Source of the DNA: Calycina herbarum
Lineage: Eukaryota; Ascomycota; Leotiomycetes; Helotiales; Pezizellaceae
Assembly: GCA_001414485.1 (NCBI GenBank)
Contig: LLEY01000276.1
Location: forward strand, 1-57,343
Direction of reading: 5' to 3'
DNA length: 57,343 nucleotides
Within the stretch, counting starts at the first letter, position 1, and every line of letters begins with the position of its first letter. The position numbers and the translations under genes were made by a program. Of the stretch, positions 10,001 through 22,079 are shown one piece after another. The notes under the pieces were generated by a model. The model saw only the letters and a program-made list of their open reading frames with translations. It ran no database searches and was not told the DNA's origin.

Positions 10001-11596
10001 ATGGGGTTGTTCAACTCATGGGATCGCTTCTACATGCGACACTGTCGCTCATTCAGTGTTTTGATTCAAGTACTACTCCTTGTTGGATCCATAGGGTCCT
10101 ACATCTTACTCTTGATCCTCTTCATCAAACCATCCGCTTATAAACTCGATTCTCTTATATACCCGGACGATGCCACTGGTTTCATAAATCCACAAGTGGC
10201 AGTCGGTCTGATTACTGCGCTCTTAACACCTTCAACCTCAGCACTTATAACACGCTCAGTCAAGCACTCGCTTTGGAGAAAGCTCTCCCCTCTACCTATC
10301 CAGCGAAAACTCACCATCGGGGAAGCTCATCGTCTCGCGGAGTGGAGTGTATCCCCATCAACGCGATTCCTTTACTTATTTTCGGGATCTTCATGGCTAC
10401 TGAAAATCGCCGGACTATTGTTGTTGGGTGTCGCAATTGTGAACTCGGTTCTACTATCCGGTATTTCCCAGTCCCGTAACGTTATCACCTCGAGTGCAGT
10501 TCAAGCTGCTCAAGGATCACAATGGGACGGTCGAATTGATCTAGCCAATGTACGTTATAATGGAGGAATGATGAGCGATGTTCGTGGACTAGGGGCATAT
10601 CTTACCTCACTCAACAATCTCACAGCTCCGATAGCCCCAGTCTGTCCAGCAACATTCCAAGGAAACTGCACGGTGTCGACTTTTGCTTCAGCCCTGAGAG
10701 CTGATTGTACGCCCTCTCGCTTCCCCAATCCGGATCTAATTGGATCTTACAGTCAAAAACAAACTTATCGCCAATATTGTTCAACTCGTAACCCAGTAGT
10801 GTGTGTATCCTTGGCTGCAGGAAGTCCCAGTATAAATGCAAACTTCACCGGCGGAGTTCCAGCATGTCGATCCGGCCTTACAACCGAGAACTGCCCTGGA
10901 GAGTTCGTCACTATCTTCGGAGCTTATATGATGAATCCATACAACTCTTCTAGTCTATATTCCCACGATCTCAACACCGTCGATTGTTCCATTACGTTCG
11001 GGAACGTTGCGATCAGGCAGAATGGTACTGCACCACCAACACTCGAGAGAAGTAGTTTTGTCAAAAGCAAAGACAACTTACCGGGACAATTGTCAACTAT
11101 GCGCCGTATTTATACTGAAGATAACGCAGCTTCTTCACCATATACTTTCACTGGTAGTAGTACCCCAGACAGCTCAAACAACCTTTTTAAATCTGCGCTT
11201 GGTACCCTTCTCCTCTCTACAACTTCCCAGGTGGACGCTTCTATCGTCGCATCAAGAATTGAGAGCGCTTTTGACATGTCTACTCTCTTCGCTTTCAGTC
11301 GTTCGCCAACTTCTTCCACTTTGAATTTTGCCTTCGAGTCAGCGAATAAAGCACGGTACACATATGACAAGAAGGTTCTATTCATATTGTTAATTCCCTT
11401 GTTGGCAACTCTACTTGGATGTTGGGGACGAGGGTGGGTAGGTGGAATCGAGGTTATTGGGTATGATGTCGTTGGTATTGCGACGATGGGACCCGTTGGT
11501 GGACTTGAAAAGTATGAGCAAGGAAGCGAGATTGAAGAGAGGCCGGTGTGGTGTGAGAAGAGTGGTAATGGAAGGAGGTTGTTTGCTGGTGCTTGA
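10001..11596 (+). CDS. Uncharacterised fungal multi-pass membrane protein
   Basis: Single exon, 531 aa, ATG at 10001. Two N-terminal hydrophobic segments (about residues 20-44 and 64-84) are followed by a loop with LTIGEAHRLAEWSVSPSTRFLYLF and a third segment (about 130-155). A long, probably extracytoplasmic domain follows (about 156-450), with many N-x-S/T sites and several cysteines. A last membrane segment (KKVLFILLIPLLATLLGCWG, about residue 456 on) precedes a short cytoplasmic tail containing VIGYDVVGIATMGPV. The plan (membrane helices, secreted domain, helix, GYD tail) matches a widespread ascomycete family with no known function. The gene looks intact. A short stretch downstream (11721-11783) may be a relic of a related gene. 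Confidence 0.8.
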   Translation: MGLFNSWDRFYMRHCRSFSVLIQVLLLVGSIGSYILLLILFIKPSAYKLDSLIYPDDATGFINPQVAVGLITALLTPSTSALITRSVKHSLWRKLSPLPIQRKLTIGEAHRLAEWSVSPSTRFLYLFSGSSWLLKIAGLLLLGVAIVNSVLLSGISQSRNVITSSAVQAAQGSQWDGRIDLANVRYNGGMMSDVRGLGAYLTSLNNLTAPIAPVCPATFQGNCTVSTFASALRADCTPSRFPNPDLIGSYSQKQTYRQYCSTRNPVVCVSLAAGSPSINANFTGGVPACRSGLTTENCPGEFVTIFGAYMMNPYNSSSLYSHDLNTVDCSITFGNVAIRQNGTAPPTLERSSFVKSKDNLPGQLSTMRRIYTEDNAASSPYTFTGSSTPDSSNNLFKSALGTLLLSTTSQVDASIVASRIESAFDMSTLFAFSRSPTSSTLNFAFESANKARYTYDKKVLFILLIPLLATLLGCWGRGWVGGIEVIGYDVVGIATMGPVGGLEKYEQGSEIEERPVWCEKSGNGRRLFAGA

Positions 11597-11720
11597 AGAA
11601 TGAACTATTTAACGAGACGAAGAAATTGATATAAAGTTATTGAAAATATTCTCTGCATCCGATTATATTACAATACTACACAATTATCCATAAGTTCAAA
11701 ATGTTTTGACCAACTTACAG

Positions 11721-11783
11721 GTATTACTCCTGATCGTCACTATCTTACCATTGTTCGCTTGGCAAACTGAAGTCTTTCCGTAG
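11721..11783 (+). pseudogene. Possible terminal-exon relic of a membrane-protein gene
   Basis: A splice-acceptor-like ...CTTACAG precedes 21 codons ending in TAG. The peptide (LLLIVTILPLFAWQTEVFP) resembles the membrane segment of the fragment at 24862-25095 (CLMILTLLPVFAW). No matching upstream exon was found, and joining it to the 10001 gene breaks the frame. Short and uncertain. Confidence 0.3.
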
Positions 11784-12034
11784 CTATTGATCAAATGGAG
11801 AGAGATGACCTAAAGTTCTCATTATTAAATGCATAAAGGGCCTTTGAACTTGTCGTGCCGTAAAGCCGGTTTAGGGTCTCCTATCTTTGATTCGTGGGTT
11901 TTACGGGATAATCCTATTCTCTATTTTTTCCTCATTTACATTCTTCAATTACTCCGTTCTAAATTCTGGTTCGGAGCATTGCATTCCAAGCTAATTTTAT
12001 TAGCTTTACGATCGAAAGTCTAACTCTGTCCCTT

Positions 12035-14702
12035 TCAACTCTGTCGTGACCCATTCGATAAGTCTATTGCGAATGGTATGACTTCCGTCGTGTCTTTTCT
12101 TCTGTACACTGGCCAACATATTCGCTCTAAACCTTCTCTTACACGAAGTGAAGGCGTCAGCACATAATTTCCTACATACAGAGAACCAATTTTCTCCATG
12201 AAAAGATAGTTTTTGTACATCTTTTGAATATACGCCAGGTAGCTTTTGTGGTTGATAGTTTGAGGATGGTGAGGTCCAGAGTTGTTCTCTGAAAGTGTGG
12301 CAATCTGTTCTTGCAAAGCAATGGCTTCGGTAAATCGTGCCCTCCCAACAAGATTTCGAACAGTGCTAAATAACAAACCAATGGTCCAAGGGTGGTCGTT
12401 TCCAAGCATAGCCTGAGAGGCTTTGATGTGGTCCAGTCTCAGGGTAACGTCGGCTCGAGGTCCATTATAGCCACCTAACCATCCTCTACGCTCCCAAAGC
12501 AGCCTCGTCAGAGACATCTTGACTAGAATCGAGAACTCATGTTCTTCTCCCAATGTTTCAGTGGCTGCTTGCAGTAGACTTTCGCTCATTACTATTGCCT
12601 TTTTAATCCGCCTTTGGTTGCGAAGAATCTCGCACAAGTTCCATCTAACAACCAGCGTACGATAATGGTCGGTCCCGAAAAAGGACGAGAAACTCTCCAC
12701 GACAGAGCCCATCAAAATAAAAGCCTTTTCATTCTTACCTCGAGCTGCATATAAACACGCCAAGAAAATGTTCTGATACATAAGGATTACTTCGGAAGTA
12801 TTGGTTTGAACAGAATTGTGGTTTTGGGTCTTGATAATTTCGACTGCCAGTTTCTCAGCCATCTCAATATTTCCGTTCATATAGGTTGCCCTCGCTAGAG
12901 TGAACTTTTGATAGAGAACAGCAGGATCGGTGTCAGGCATTGTCTCGGACATATTCGTGAATAAACCTCTTGCCACGTCTTCTGATTTGGCAAAAAGACC
13001 AAGGTTTTCAAGAATTCCCTGATAATGACCAGCTGCTTTATGTATTATCCAATGAGTATGTCCCAGTACGTGAACCCAGTCCATAATCTCTCGTTCATGC
13101 ACAGCTTGAACAGAAGTTAACAATTTCTGCTCCCTGTAATACTGAGCATCTGTCGTCGTTGAGATATGTCCTTCAGCATAGAATAAATTATAGTTGGTGG
13201 TGGGATGGAAGCCATGATGCGTTGAATGTTTGAGTGCCATTATTTGACTGTCAAAAGCCTGATGCTTTTTACTTTGAGCCAAAAAGCTTTCGGCTAGTTC
13301 TTCCGCTCTCGGGGTGCCGAAGCCGATCTTGTAACAAAATGCTAGTTGCATACACACTTCTTGGTAAATTGAAAATTCCCCATTCCCCATTGTTTCTGAG
13401 GCTAGATGCTCAAGGCACTGGAAAATCTGCGTCCGGACACGAAAATCGATCTCGAAAAGTTGACTCATTGCAGAGGCAATCTGAAAGATGATCAGCATTC
13501 TCCCACAAGTAAGAAAAGAACGTCACCATACCTGAAATCTAGCTGCAGAGGTAAGCCAGGGCTCAACTCTAAGATGTTCAGTATCATGTCGCGGCATGTC
13601 GTGCGTCCTGGCATGTAGATTAGCCTACTTTCTATCACATAAAGTCCCAATACCTACAATCCCGATTGAAAAAGTGACAGTATGTGGCCCATCGAGCATC
13701 TAACACTAGATTCTTTAGCTAGACATGCTTCGAAAATTTGACCTAGCACATCTTTCCATCCATGTTGGGCCATGCACATACTTCCCACATGAGACCTTGC
13801 AAGTTCAATCAATGGCTTCTCTCCTAGATCCGACGTTTCTCTCATGAAATCAAACTCCTGGCCAGCATAATTATAGAACAGGAGCCATAAAACGCAAACG
13901 CCAAAGGAGAATATGTCTGTTTTAGTAGCCGCCACAAAATCAAAACCGCGATGATGATACTCCGGTGCAGTCCATGGTTTTGAGCTCGGGAGGTAGATAA
14001 GCAAACCTGCATTTGGCACAAGCCAGCGAGAATATCCAAAGTCTGCAAGTTTTGCAGTTAGACCTGCTAAATCATTTTCAAACACAAGGATATTTTGTGG
14101 TTTGATATCACCATGTATGATTCCTATCGCATTTCAGAAACAAGTCTGTCTTGAGAAGTGTCGAACTTACGGGTATTGTGAAGCGTAAGAATTGCAGATG
14201 CTAATTGTGCGCAAAGGGACTATCTTTCAGTGAAAGATGCTTGAGCTCCAGTCGTGGTGCCCATATAGTGATATAGATCACCAAGATTGGATTTCTGGAA
14301 GAAAAGAACAGGTCTCATATCACCACCTGCTGTTGCTTCCCAAGAAATACCTTCAATATCAACAATATACGGATGACTGCGAACTTCTCCCAAAGCAAGT
14401 ATGACCATCTCGTTGAGAAGTAATTGCTGATAGTTGATTTGCTTGAATGCTAGGCTTAGCTGCGGGTTGACTAAACGCTGGTGAACATTTGCCGTTGCTC
14501 CTGTGCCAACAACTCCAAGTGCTGTTTGGTATATTGCTGGCATGAAGTCAACCCGCATATCCTGCGCTATACCGAGAACCATGTAGAATCTAAACGAAGC
14601 ACTGGTCGCGGTAGATGGGAGACCATAAGAGCTTGAGGTATTGGTAAGGGAGCGATCTGAGCTGTAATAAGATAAGAGTTGGGGCCACAGCTCGTGGCAC
14701 AC
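12035..14702 (-). pseudogene. Protein kinase-TPR fusion gene, 5'-truncated and with nonsense codon
   Basis: Four exons (14702-14171, 14123-13658, 13607-13532, 13480-12035) total 2520 nt in perfect phase; introns are 47, 50 and 51 bp. Counting from 14702, the kinase domain shows the glycine loop GVVGTGATANV (about 63-73), ATP-lysine K87 (LAFKQI), catalytic HGDIKPQN with D183, and DFG at 205-207. After the kinase come about 480 residues of helical repeats of TPR type. Two lesions are visible. The open frame begins at GTG with no ATG, right where the AT-rich transposon block starts. TAG also interrupts codon 161 (14220-14222), between the N-lobe and the catalytic loop, in ER[TAG]SLCAQLASA. CAG-to-TAG is a RIP-type change. 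The TPR part could still be expressed from an internal start. The substrate is unknown. Confidence 0.72.
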
Positions 14703-14878
14703 CTAAGCGAAATTGCCCCACCCACCTTAATTTCCGACACTCCCTTTTTAATTTAACCTTTTATTTAAAACTCTCTAAATTAAAAATGACAGACTAAATC
14801 CTCTCTTCCTCTCCTATATATAAACCTAGTTATAATTAGTATATACTAAAAAGGGCTAGAGTATAATGAGTATAAAGC
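14703..14878. other. Boundary of the first AT-rich block
   Basis: Base composition shifts sharply here. The stretch next to the kinase remnant (GGTGGGTGGGGCAATTTCGC on the minus strand) may be the end of an insertion that removed the kinase start, but no terminal repeat partner was found. Confidence 0.35.
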
Positions 14879-15213
14879 TGTAACGGCACGAACCGGACAC
14901 TACTATGGAAGAGGCATATGGGAGTGCGTTCGAATAGAATTGCATGTACGGATACTAGGCTCTGATACGAAGGAAAAGACCAAATTAGCCTTCCCTTAAG
15001 AGAGAGTGAGGGCATCTATATACAAGAGGGCCGGACAATAACAAAAGTCCGTACCGATCCGGCTCTGACAATCCCGAAACCAAAACTGTACCGTAATCCT
15101 GTTCCGTGCCCTCGGTATCCACCGTTCCGTAACCATCTGTGCCGTACTATACTCGGCACGTATTCTTGGCTGTTCCGATGGCTCGGCAATTTCATCAATA
15201 GCTGGCTATTACA
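14879..15213 (-). mobile_element. Solo LTR, same family as the Gypsy element at 16111, reverse orientation
   Basis: 335 bp with TGTAACGG...CTATTACA termini and a perfect 5-bp target duplication AAAGC (14874-14878 and 15214-15218). Its sequence is the reverse complement of the 16111/23585 LTRs. Shared blocks include ACTAGGCTCTGATACGAAGG and CTCGGCA near the far end. It is much less mutated than those LTRs: CG and CA dinucleotides survive. At 335 bp it is below the size usually needed for RIP, which may explain this. Confidence 0.88.
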
Positions 15214-15378
15214 AAAGCGACAGAAAATTATAAAGATAGATATTTAAAGAACTAAGGGTTCCTAGAACTACTATAAGACAGATTTATAAAAATAGAATAA
15301 TTTAATATATATAGAAAGAGAAGTATTATTAAAGAAGGAAACTAGATAGAAGAGATATATACTAGATTATTTAATTTA

Positions 15379-15813
15379 ACGTAGTTTATTAGAACCCTGC
15401 GTATATTAGGACCCTGCGTACTTCAAAACCTATATAAAAAACGTCTGTGTATAACCGTGCACTTTACGTATTTATTTATAAAAAAATCTGAAATTGAAAT
15501 CTTAGTTTTATTACTATATAAACAAATAATATTTAGAATTTCAGACGCTTACTAATTATAATCGCTAAGTTATCAAAGAAATAAAAAAGACAACTATGAT
15601 TATAAGGGTAATTTTAAGCGAATCGTTGATTATAATTAGTAAGCGTCTAAAAAACCTAAAAATCATTTCTTTATATAGTAATAAAACTAAGATTTTAATT
15701 TTAGATTTTTTTATAAATAAATATATAAAGTATATAGTTATATATAGACGTTTTTTATATAGGTTTTAAAGTACGCGGGGTTCTAATATACGCAGGGTTC
15801 TGATAAACTACGT
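15379..15813. mobile_element. Palindromic MITE, ACGTAG termini, TA target
   Basis: 435 bp, flanked by TA (15377-15378 and 15814-15815). The two arms are inverted copies of about 195 bp around a spacer of about 45 bp. The tip reads ACGTAGTTTATTAGAACCC, followed by a tandem of (T)TAGRACCCTGCGTA. Inner blocks (AAAACCTATATAAAAAACGT, CAGACGCTTACTAATTATAA) are shared with the element at 44587. The first 14 nt match the Fot1/pogo relic at 49593 at 13 positions. No coding capacity. Confidence 0.88.
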
Positions 15814-16110
15814 TATATTAATAAATTATACTACTTATTATATAACTTTTAAGTAAGTTTAAAACCTTCTTAGTATTAATACGTTAGTATATATAATCTA
15901 ATAAGAACTATACTATATAAGCTATTATTACTATATAGTATACTCTTAACCTTTTATATTTTAAAAATAAGCTAAAAAGCGTCTTAGTTTTATACTAGAA
16001 TACTATTAGTAGAGGACCTCTAACTATACTATCTTAAATCTAAGAGAGAGAGATTAGAAGAAGGTTATATAGTTAGATAAGTATATATTTAAGCTTAGAA
16101 AGAGTAAGAG
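15814..16110. other. RIP-degraded sequence left of the Gypsy element
   Basis: Very TA-rich. One plus-strand frame is open apart from TAA/TAG at likely former CAA/CAG codons (about 15960-16110). It may be old coding sequence that the Gypsy element split, but I do not recognise it, and the frame does not clearly resume at 23873. Confidence 0.35.
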
Positions 16111-16392
16111 TATAATAGAACTATTAGGAATTGATCGGAATAATCGGAATTAGAATTGCCGAGTCTACGTACTAAATAAGATACGATATAGATATTGTTT
16201 CAGGATTTAGAATAGCTAGATAGCTCTAGACTTACTATTGTCTAAACCTCTTATAAATAGCTACCTCCTCTCTATTAGAAAAGACTAATTTAGTCTTTTC
16301 CTTTATATTAGAGCCTAGTATTCAGATATATTATTCTATTAAACATACTTCTATATACTCTTTTATAGTAGTATCTGTTTTATACTATTATA
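16111..16392 (+). repeat. 5' LTR of Gypsy element 1
   Basis: 282 bp, TATAATAGAACT...TATTATA. The ends have lost TG/CA to TA, as expected from RIP. The target duplication AAGAG is at 16106-16110. It pairs with the 3' LTR at 23585-23867. Confidence 0.93.
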
Positions 16393-16439
16393 TTAAAAGA
16401 ATAAATTCGACTCCGCTAAGAACAGTCTATTATAATATC

Positions 16440-18130
16440 TTACTCGAGTACGTCAGCGTACCTACTTCGAATTTAATTTAGCCTAGATTCGGATTAGTAT
16501 ATCGACAACCTTAAATAGCTAGGTAATTAGAGACTACCTAAATAGCTAGTAACACCGAGGTTTAGTATCTAAACAGTTAGCTAGTAAAATCGTAGGCAGT
16601 TCCTACGTTAATAGAAGTAGACTACGCGAAGTACTACTAAGACTTCTAATAACCCTCTCTATATAGGGATTACTATATAAGATATAGATAGTCGACGATA
16701 TATAGTTACTTAGAAGGCTTCTGAATCTACCTCTTAACCTCTCTAAATAGTATACGATATACTAGAATAAGGAGAGACCTCAGGTCTCTCTAAAGCTCCG
16801 CTTAAGAGTGTTAAACAACCTACTAGAGAAACTAGTAGGCCTCTATCTAAAAGGTCTACGAATTATACTCGTACGCTTGAAAACAAAAGGTCCTAGAAAG
16901 GAAAGAGCTCTACTCGAAACTCTAAAGACAACTAAGACTTTTCTAATATAGACGAGATATAGAGCGTAGTATAAGACTTAGAAGAAAAACTTTAAGATAA
17001 TAATAATCGGTTTATATAGTTAGAATTAATTATAAGCGAACTTAGGAATCAAATCAGAGACTCTTAATCTTAACGATCCTAATCTAAAAACGACTCTTCT
17101 TCTCTTCTAAGTCTTATACTAGACCTCTTTTACTTAAGAGATCCTGTCTCTAATACCTTCCCTCGACAGTAGACTACTCTACTCGACCTCGAAGGTAGTC
17201 TAAATCCTATCTAACCCGCGAAAAGTAAGATTATAGAAAAGATTAAACTCTTAGATAATAGTATATTATCTATATACTAATAATAGAAGATATTAGTATA
17301 TAATAGACTACTAGTAAATACCGATTATTATAATATAAGCCTAACTTAAAAGGCTCTTATATAGAGAATAACTACTAGACTCGCTAGGAACTATCTTAAG
17401 CCTAGATATAAGTCTAAATCGATTTATATTACTTTCTACAATTATTAAGATATAATTAAACTTTTAGATTTATATTTCTTAACTGGATACGAGATAGAGG
17501 ATATATAGAACGTCCTCTAAGCCTTATAGATAGGTAGAAAGAATTATACTAGAGAAACGTTTACTAACTTCAGAGGTCGCTTTTTAAGTATAGCTATACT
17601 TAGAGAGATACTAGAGTTAGAACAGTTCTTTTATATATAGGAAAAGATTATACTATAGCTATAAAACTTAGCCGCTATACTTAAGAGACGTTGAAACTAT
17701 AACTTCGTTAAAATAGTAGTAGATCTTCTAGCTCTAGATAAGGAAAAACGCTGAAACACTAAGTTATATATAGCTAATACGACTAAGCTAGTCGGTATAA
17801 CTACTTTAGTTAAAAAGACTACCTTTTAACTCTTATCTAGTATAATACTAAAACTCTCTCTACTTATACGAGGATCCTTCTCTACTATTTAAACTACTTC
17901 TTAAACTTTTAAACCTACCTCGACTCTCGAACGCTAAAAGACTACGGATTAAGTCTTAGCTAGTATAACGTGTTACTACTACGGTAAGCTCGGACATTAT
18001 AAACCCGATTACTCTTAGCTACCTAGTATTAAAGAGATAGTCTAGGAAGTAAACGAAGATAATATATAAGTCTCTATAGAGTACTCTGATTTAGTTCTAG
18101 ATTAGAGAGAAAATAAGACAGCCTAGGTAA
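16440..18130 (+). pseudogene. gag relic of Gypsy element 1
   Basis: Nucleocapsid coding region interrupted by many TAG/TAA codons. The zinc knuckle is still readable at 17971-18012 (Cys, Tyr, Tyr, Tyr, Gly-Lys-Leu-Gly-His-Tyr-Lys-Pro-Asp-Tyr). The second and last cysteines of the CX2CX4HX4C pattern have become tyrosine, as TGY-to-TAY changes would do. Boundaries are approximate. Confidence 0.75.
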
Positions 18131-18189
18131 AGACTCCTTCCTAGACCTATATAAATATAATCTATTAAACCTTAATCTTTCTAGCTATA

Positions 18190-21100
18190 TAAGAGGAAAC
18201 TAATTTCTTATAAATATAACTCTTAGTATATATAGATATAGCGTTAAGTTACGAGCTTTAATAAATATAAAAGCAAACGGTTTTCTATTCTTAAATCGAC
18301 CTTTAGCTCTATAACTAGCTTAATTACTAGGATTATAGATTTAAAATTTACTATACTTAGTACCTATTTATAGATATAATAGTAGTATTAAGAGTAAGAT
18401 AACGTAGTTTATATAGCTATATCTAAACCTAGATAGACGTTATATCTATAACTGCCTCTTTGTCGTCCTAGATCTTAGATAATAAGACTTAATTATTAGA
18501 AATAAATAGTTAAAATACTTTAAAATTCTTCTTAACCTTACTAGGAATCAACTTATTTAGCTAGTTAAAACTCTACTAACTCTTTACTTCGGAAAGGAGA
18601 TCTTACTTTCTTTAACTTCTAGCTAGATCTAGAAGCTTTATTTAAATATATAGTTAGATACGAATTAAAGAGATCACGCTCTCTATTAAGACGAAAAACG
18701 ATAGAAGAAGAGTGAACTCTTAGCTAAGTTATTACTATTATCTATAACTCTAATTTCTAATCTTTCTATCTTTAACTCTAGTTTAAATCCTCTCTAACCT
18801 ATAAGTATAGCCTAGATAGATTAGACTATATACTTATTTATTAGCGAGATAAGTGTAAATACTTTACATTTTAATATAAAACAACCTAATACCGAGTTCT
18901 TTATAACTAGTATCTATGAATTAGATTAGATTATTAAAGAGAAGTTAGCTCTACTTATAGACGACACTGAGATTATAGATCTAATATAGTTCTAACTCTC
19001 TAAATATTATTCCTTATACTAAGATATATTCTTAAAGACAGTCTTAAACAAACTTCCTTCTTATTATAAATATAATTATAAAATTACCTTAAATAAACTA
19101 CTTCCTACCTTCTACTCTCTACTATATCGACAGTTAACTATAGAGCTATAAGCGATAAAAGAGTATCTTATTAATAATTTAAATAAAGGATTTATTATTA
19201 ATAGTAATAGTTCTTTCGCCTTACTAGTACTCTTTATTAAAAAGCCTAATAGCGATAAGCTACGGTTCTATATCAATTATTAGACGCTTAATACTCTTAC
19301 TTAAAACGACCTCTACTTAATTCCTTATATCGACGAACTTCTTTCGAGAATAAGGAAAGCTAAGATCTTTACTAAGTTAGATATATAATAAGCCTTCTAC
19401 TATATCTAAATAGACCTCGACTTAGAAGAGATAACTACGTTTAAGACTAGTTATAGAATATATAAATATAAGGTCCTTTCTTTTAGACTCTATAATAGAC
19501 CTACTATCTATTAACGTTATATAAACGACGTCTTAATTAAATATCTAGATAACTTCTATATTACTTACTTAGATAATATATTAATTTATTTAGATAGTAT
19601 TAAAGAATATAAGGAATAAGTTAGAAAGGTTCTAAATCAGCTCTAAGAAGTAGGACTCTAAGTAGATATTAAGAAAAGCGAATTTAGTATTACTTAAGTT
19701 AAATATCTTAGTTATATATTAACTATAAAAGGACTTAAAGTAGATCTTAAGAAAGTAGAATCTCTACGTAACTAAGCTTAACCTAGTACTATAATAGGTA
19801 TAAAGTCCTATCTAGGCTTTTATAGTTTCTATAGATAATTTATTAAGAACTTTAGTAAAATCGTAAAACCTCTAACTACTATAACGTGCTCTTTAGAGCT
19901 GTTTTAGTAGACGCTTAAATACGAGAAAGCTTTTAAAGAATTATAGACCTAGCTACTCTTAGTTTAAGCTTTATACTACTTTGACTTTAAACTTAATACG
20001 AAGCTAGAGATAGACTCTTCTAATAGAGTAATAGTAGGTATATTCTCTTAATAATATAGTAATTAGTAGTATCTTATAGGTTTTTACTTCTACGTTCTAG
20101 TTAGTTATAAAGTGAATTAGAATATCTACGATAAGGAATTATTTATAATTATTAAAGTATTTAAGAAATAGTAGCTTAAACTTATATTATATTAGAGTTA
20201 TATTAATATATACTCGGACTATAGATTCTTAAAATACTTTATAACAACTAAGCTACTTATAGCTAAGTAAGTATAATAGATAGAATTCTTATCTAACTTT
20301 AATTTCTAGATCTAATTCACGTCTAAAATAGTAAATTAAAAGATAGATATTCTAACTAGACGCGAGTAAGATATTAAAATATAGGATTAAGTTAAGTTAG
20401 ATAGCTGCTTAGGTACTCTTTTTAGACCTGTTAGATTAGACCTTTGAATTAATACTAACCTTACTTAGACCTTTTTATAAAAACAAGTGATATCTATTAG
20501 TACGATTTAGCTAGATATTATACTAGAATATAGGTTAGACCTAATTTAGAGGCTAAAGGTAGATAATATATAATTCTTTTAAGAAGAGCGTAGCTAGCTT
20601 AAGAATAGTTATACTATCTTACTAGATAATTTACTTCTATTTAGAGGACGGCTTTATATCTAAAGAAATACTAAACTCTATACGAATCTAATCTAAGAAG
20701 TCTACGACTAAGTATCTAAAAGATATACTAGTTATTAGCTTCTACCTACTACTAGATCGGTATAGGTTTAGACTATAAAGTGTATATAGCTAACTACCGA
20801 GTATATAGATACTCTTATTCTTAATAGACTAAATAGTAAAGGTTTCTTCACCTATTACTAGTTCTTAATTACCTGATATAGTATTTATATATAGATTTTA
20901 AGTCCTTTTTAAAAGATAAACATAGATATAATACTATACTAGTATTTATTAACCGCTTTAGAAAGAACTTAGTATCTATTCTCTACTATTCTATAACCGA
21001 TATTAGAGAATTAGCTTAACTTTTTATATAATAGATCTATTATTTTAGACACTGTCTTAAATCGATTTTATCTAATAGAGGATCTTAATTCGTCTTAGCT

Positions 21101-21990
21101 TTTTAGATAGAATTCTATTATATTATTAGTATTAAGCTTAAACTCTCTATAGCTTATTATAAATAAATAGATAATTAGACAGAGATTATAAACCGATATA
21201 TTAATTAGAAGCTAAGGCTTTTTATAACCTACTACTAGGATAATTAAAGCGAGTTAATCTCTCTAATAGACTAAGTATAAATAACTCTTCTATACTCCTT
21301 AATCGGTATAACCTCTTATTAGCTTAAGTTTAGACTCGATTTAAGAACCTCGTAAGACTAGAATACCTTAAAGACTTCTATTCTCTAGGAACGATTAAAT
21401 TATAATAAGACAGGTAAAATAGCTCGACGTATATACTCGGCCTAGAACATAGCTAAAGATAATATAACCGAAGCTTAGTAGAGAATATAAGATAGTATAA
21501 ATTAATACTAAAGAGCTATTAACTAGGATATTAGTAATAAAGTCTACTTATTAATAAGAAATCTTAAGATAAATCGACCTAGCTAAAAGCTAGCTAAGTA
21601 GTAGACAGGACTCTTTAAAATACTAGAACGTATAGAATACTCTTATAGATTAAAGCTCCTAGAAGGATTATTAATTTATAACGTTTTCGCTATAGACGTA
21701 CTATCTAAGAACCTGAATACCTCTCTATCTAGATAGAAAGCCTTAGAGCTACTTCTAGAGATTATTCAGAGTATATAAGAATAGGAAGTTTAAGAGATTC
21801 TTATTAGTAGACTTTTTAGAAGATAACTATAGTATTAAGTAAAATAGGTTAGCTACGATTTAGACTCTATTTAGTATCTTACTAATAATTTTCAAGGTTT
21901 ATTATATCGATTAAGAGACTTCTATATTAAATACCTAGAGTAACTAGGACTACTCTAACTACTCTCTAAATAGATATATATATAGGAAAT
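18190..21990 (+). pseudogene. pol relic of Gypsy element 1 (protease, RT, RNase H, integrase)
   Basis: The reverse transcriptase lies at about 19180-19860, with the catalytic box YLDN (from YLDD) at 19566-19577. RNase H follows (about 19980-20400), including the stretch YDKELFIIIKVFK. Integrase core is at about 20690-21350. Stops occur throughout. The C-terminal limit, near 21990, is a guess. No intact domain remains. Confidence 0.82.
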
Positions 21991-22079
21991 AGATAAGGAT
22001 AAGTAAAGAGTTTATTATTTAACTAAATAACTCTTAAGAATATCTACTAATCCTAGTTACTCCTAAGTAACTTAAAATC

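Noticed and set aside
11721..11783. Second exon of the 10001 membrane-protein gene
   Set aside because: No donor near 11500-11596 joins it in the membrane-helix frame, and the 531-aa ORF already ends naturally.
15016..15198. 60-codon minus-strand frame
   Set aside because: Lies wholly inside the solo LTR.
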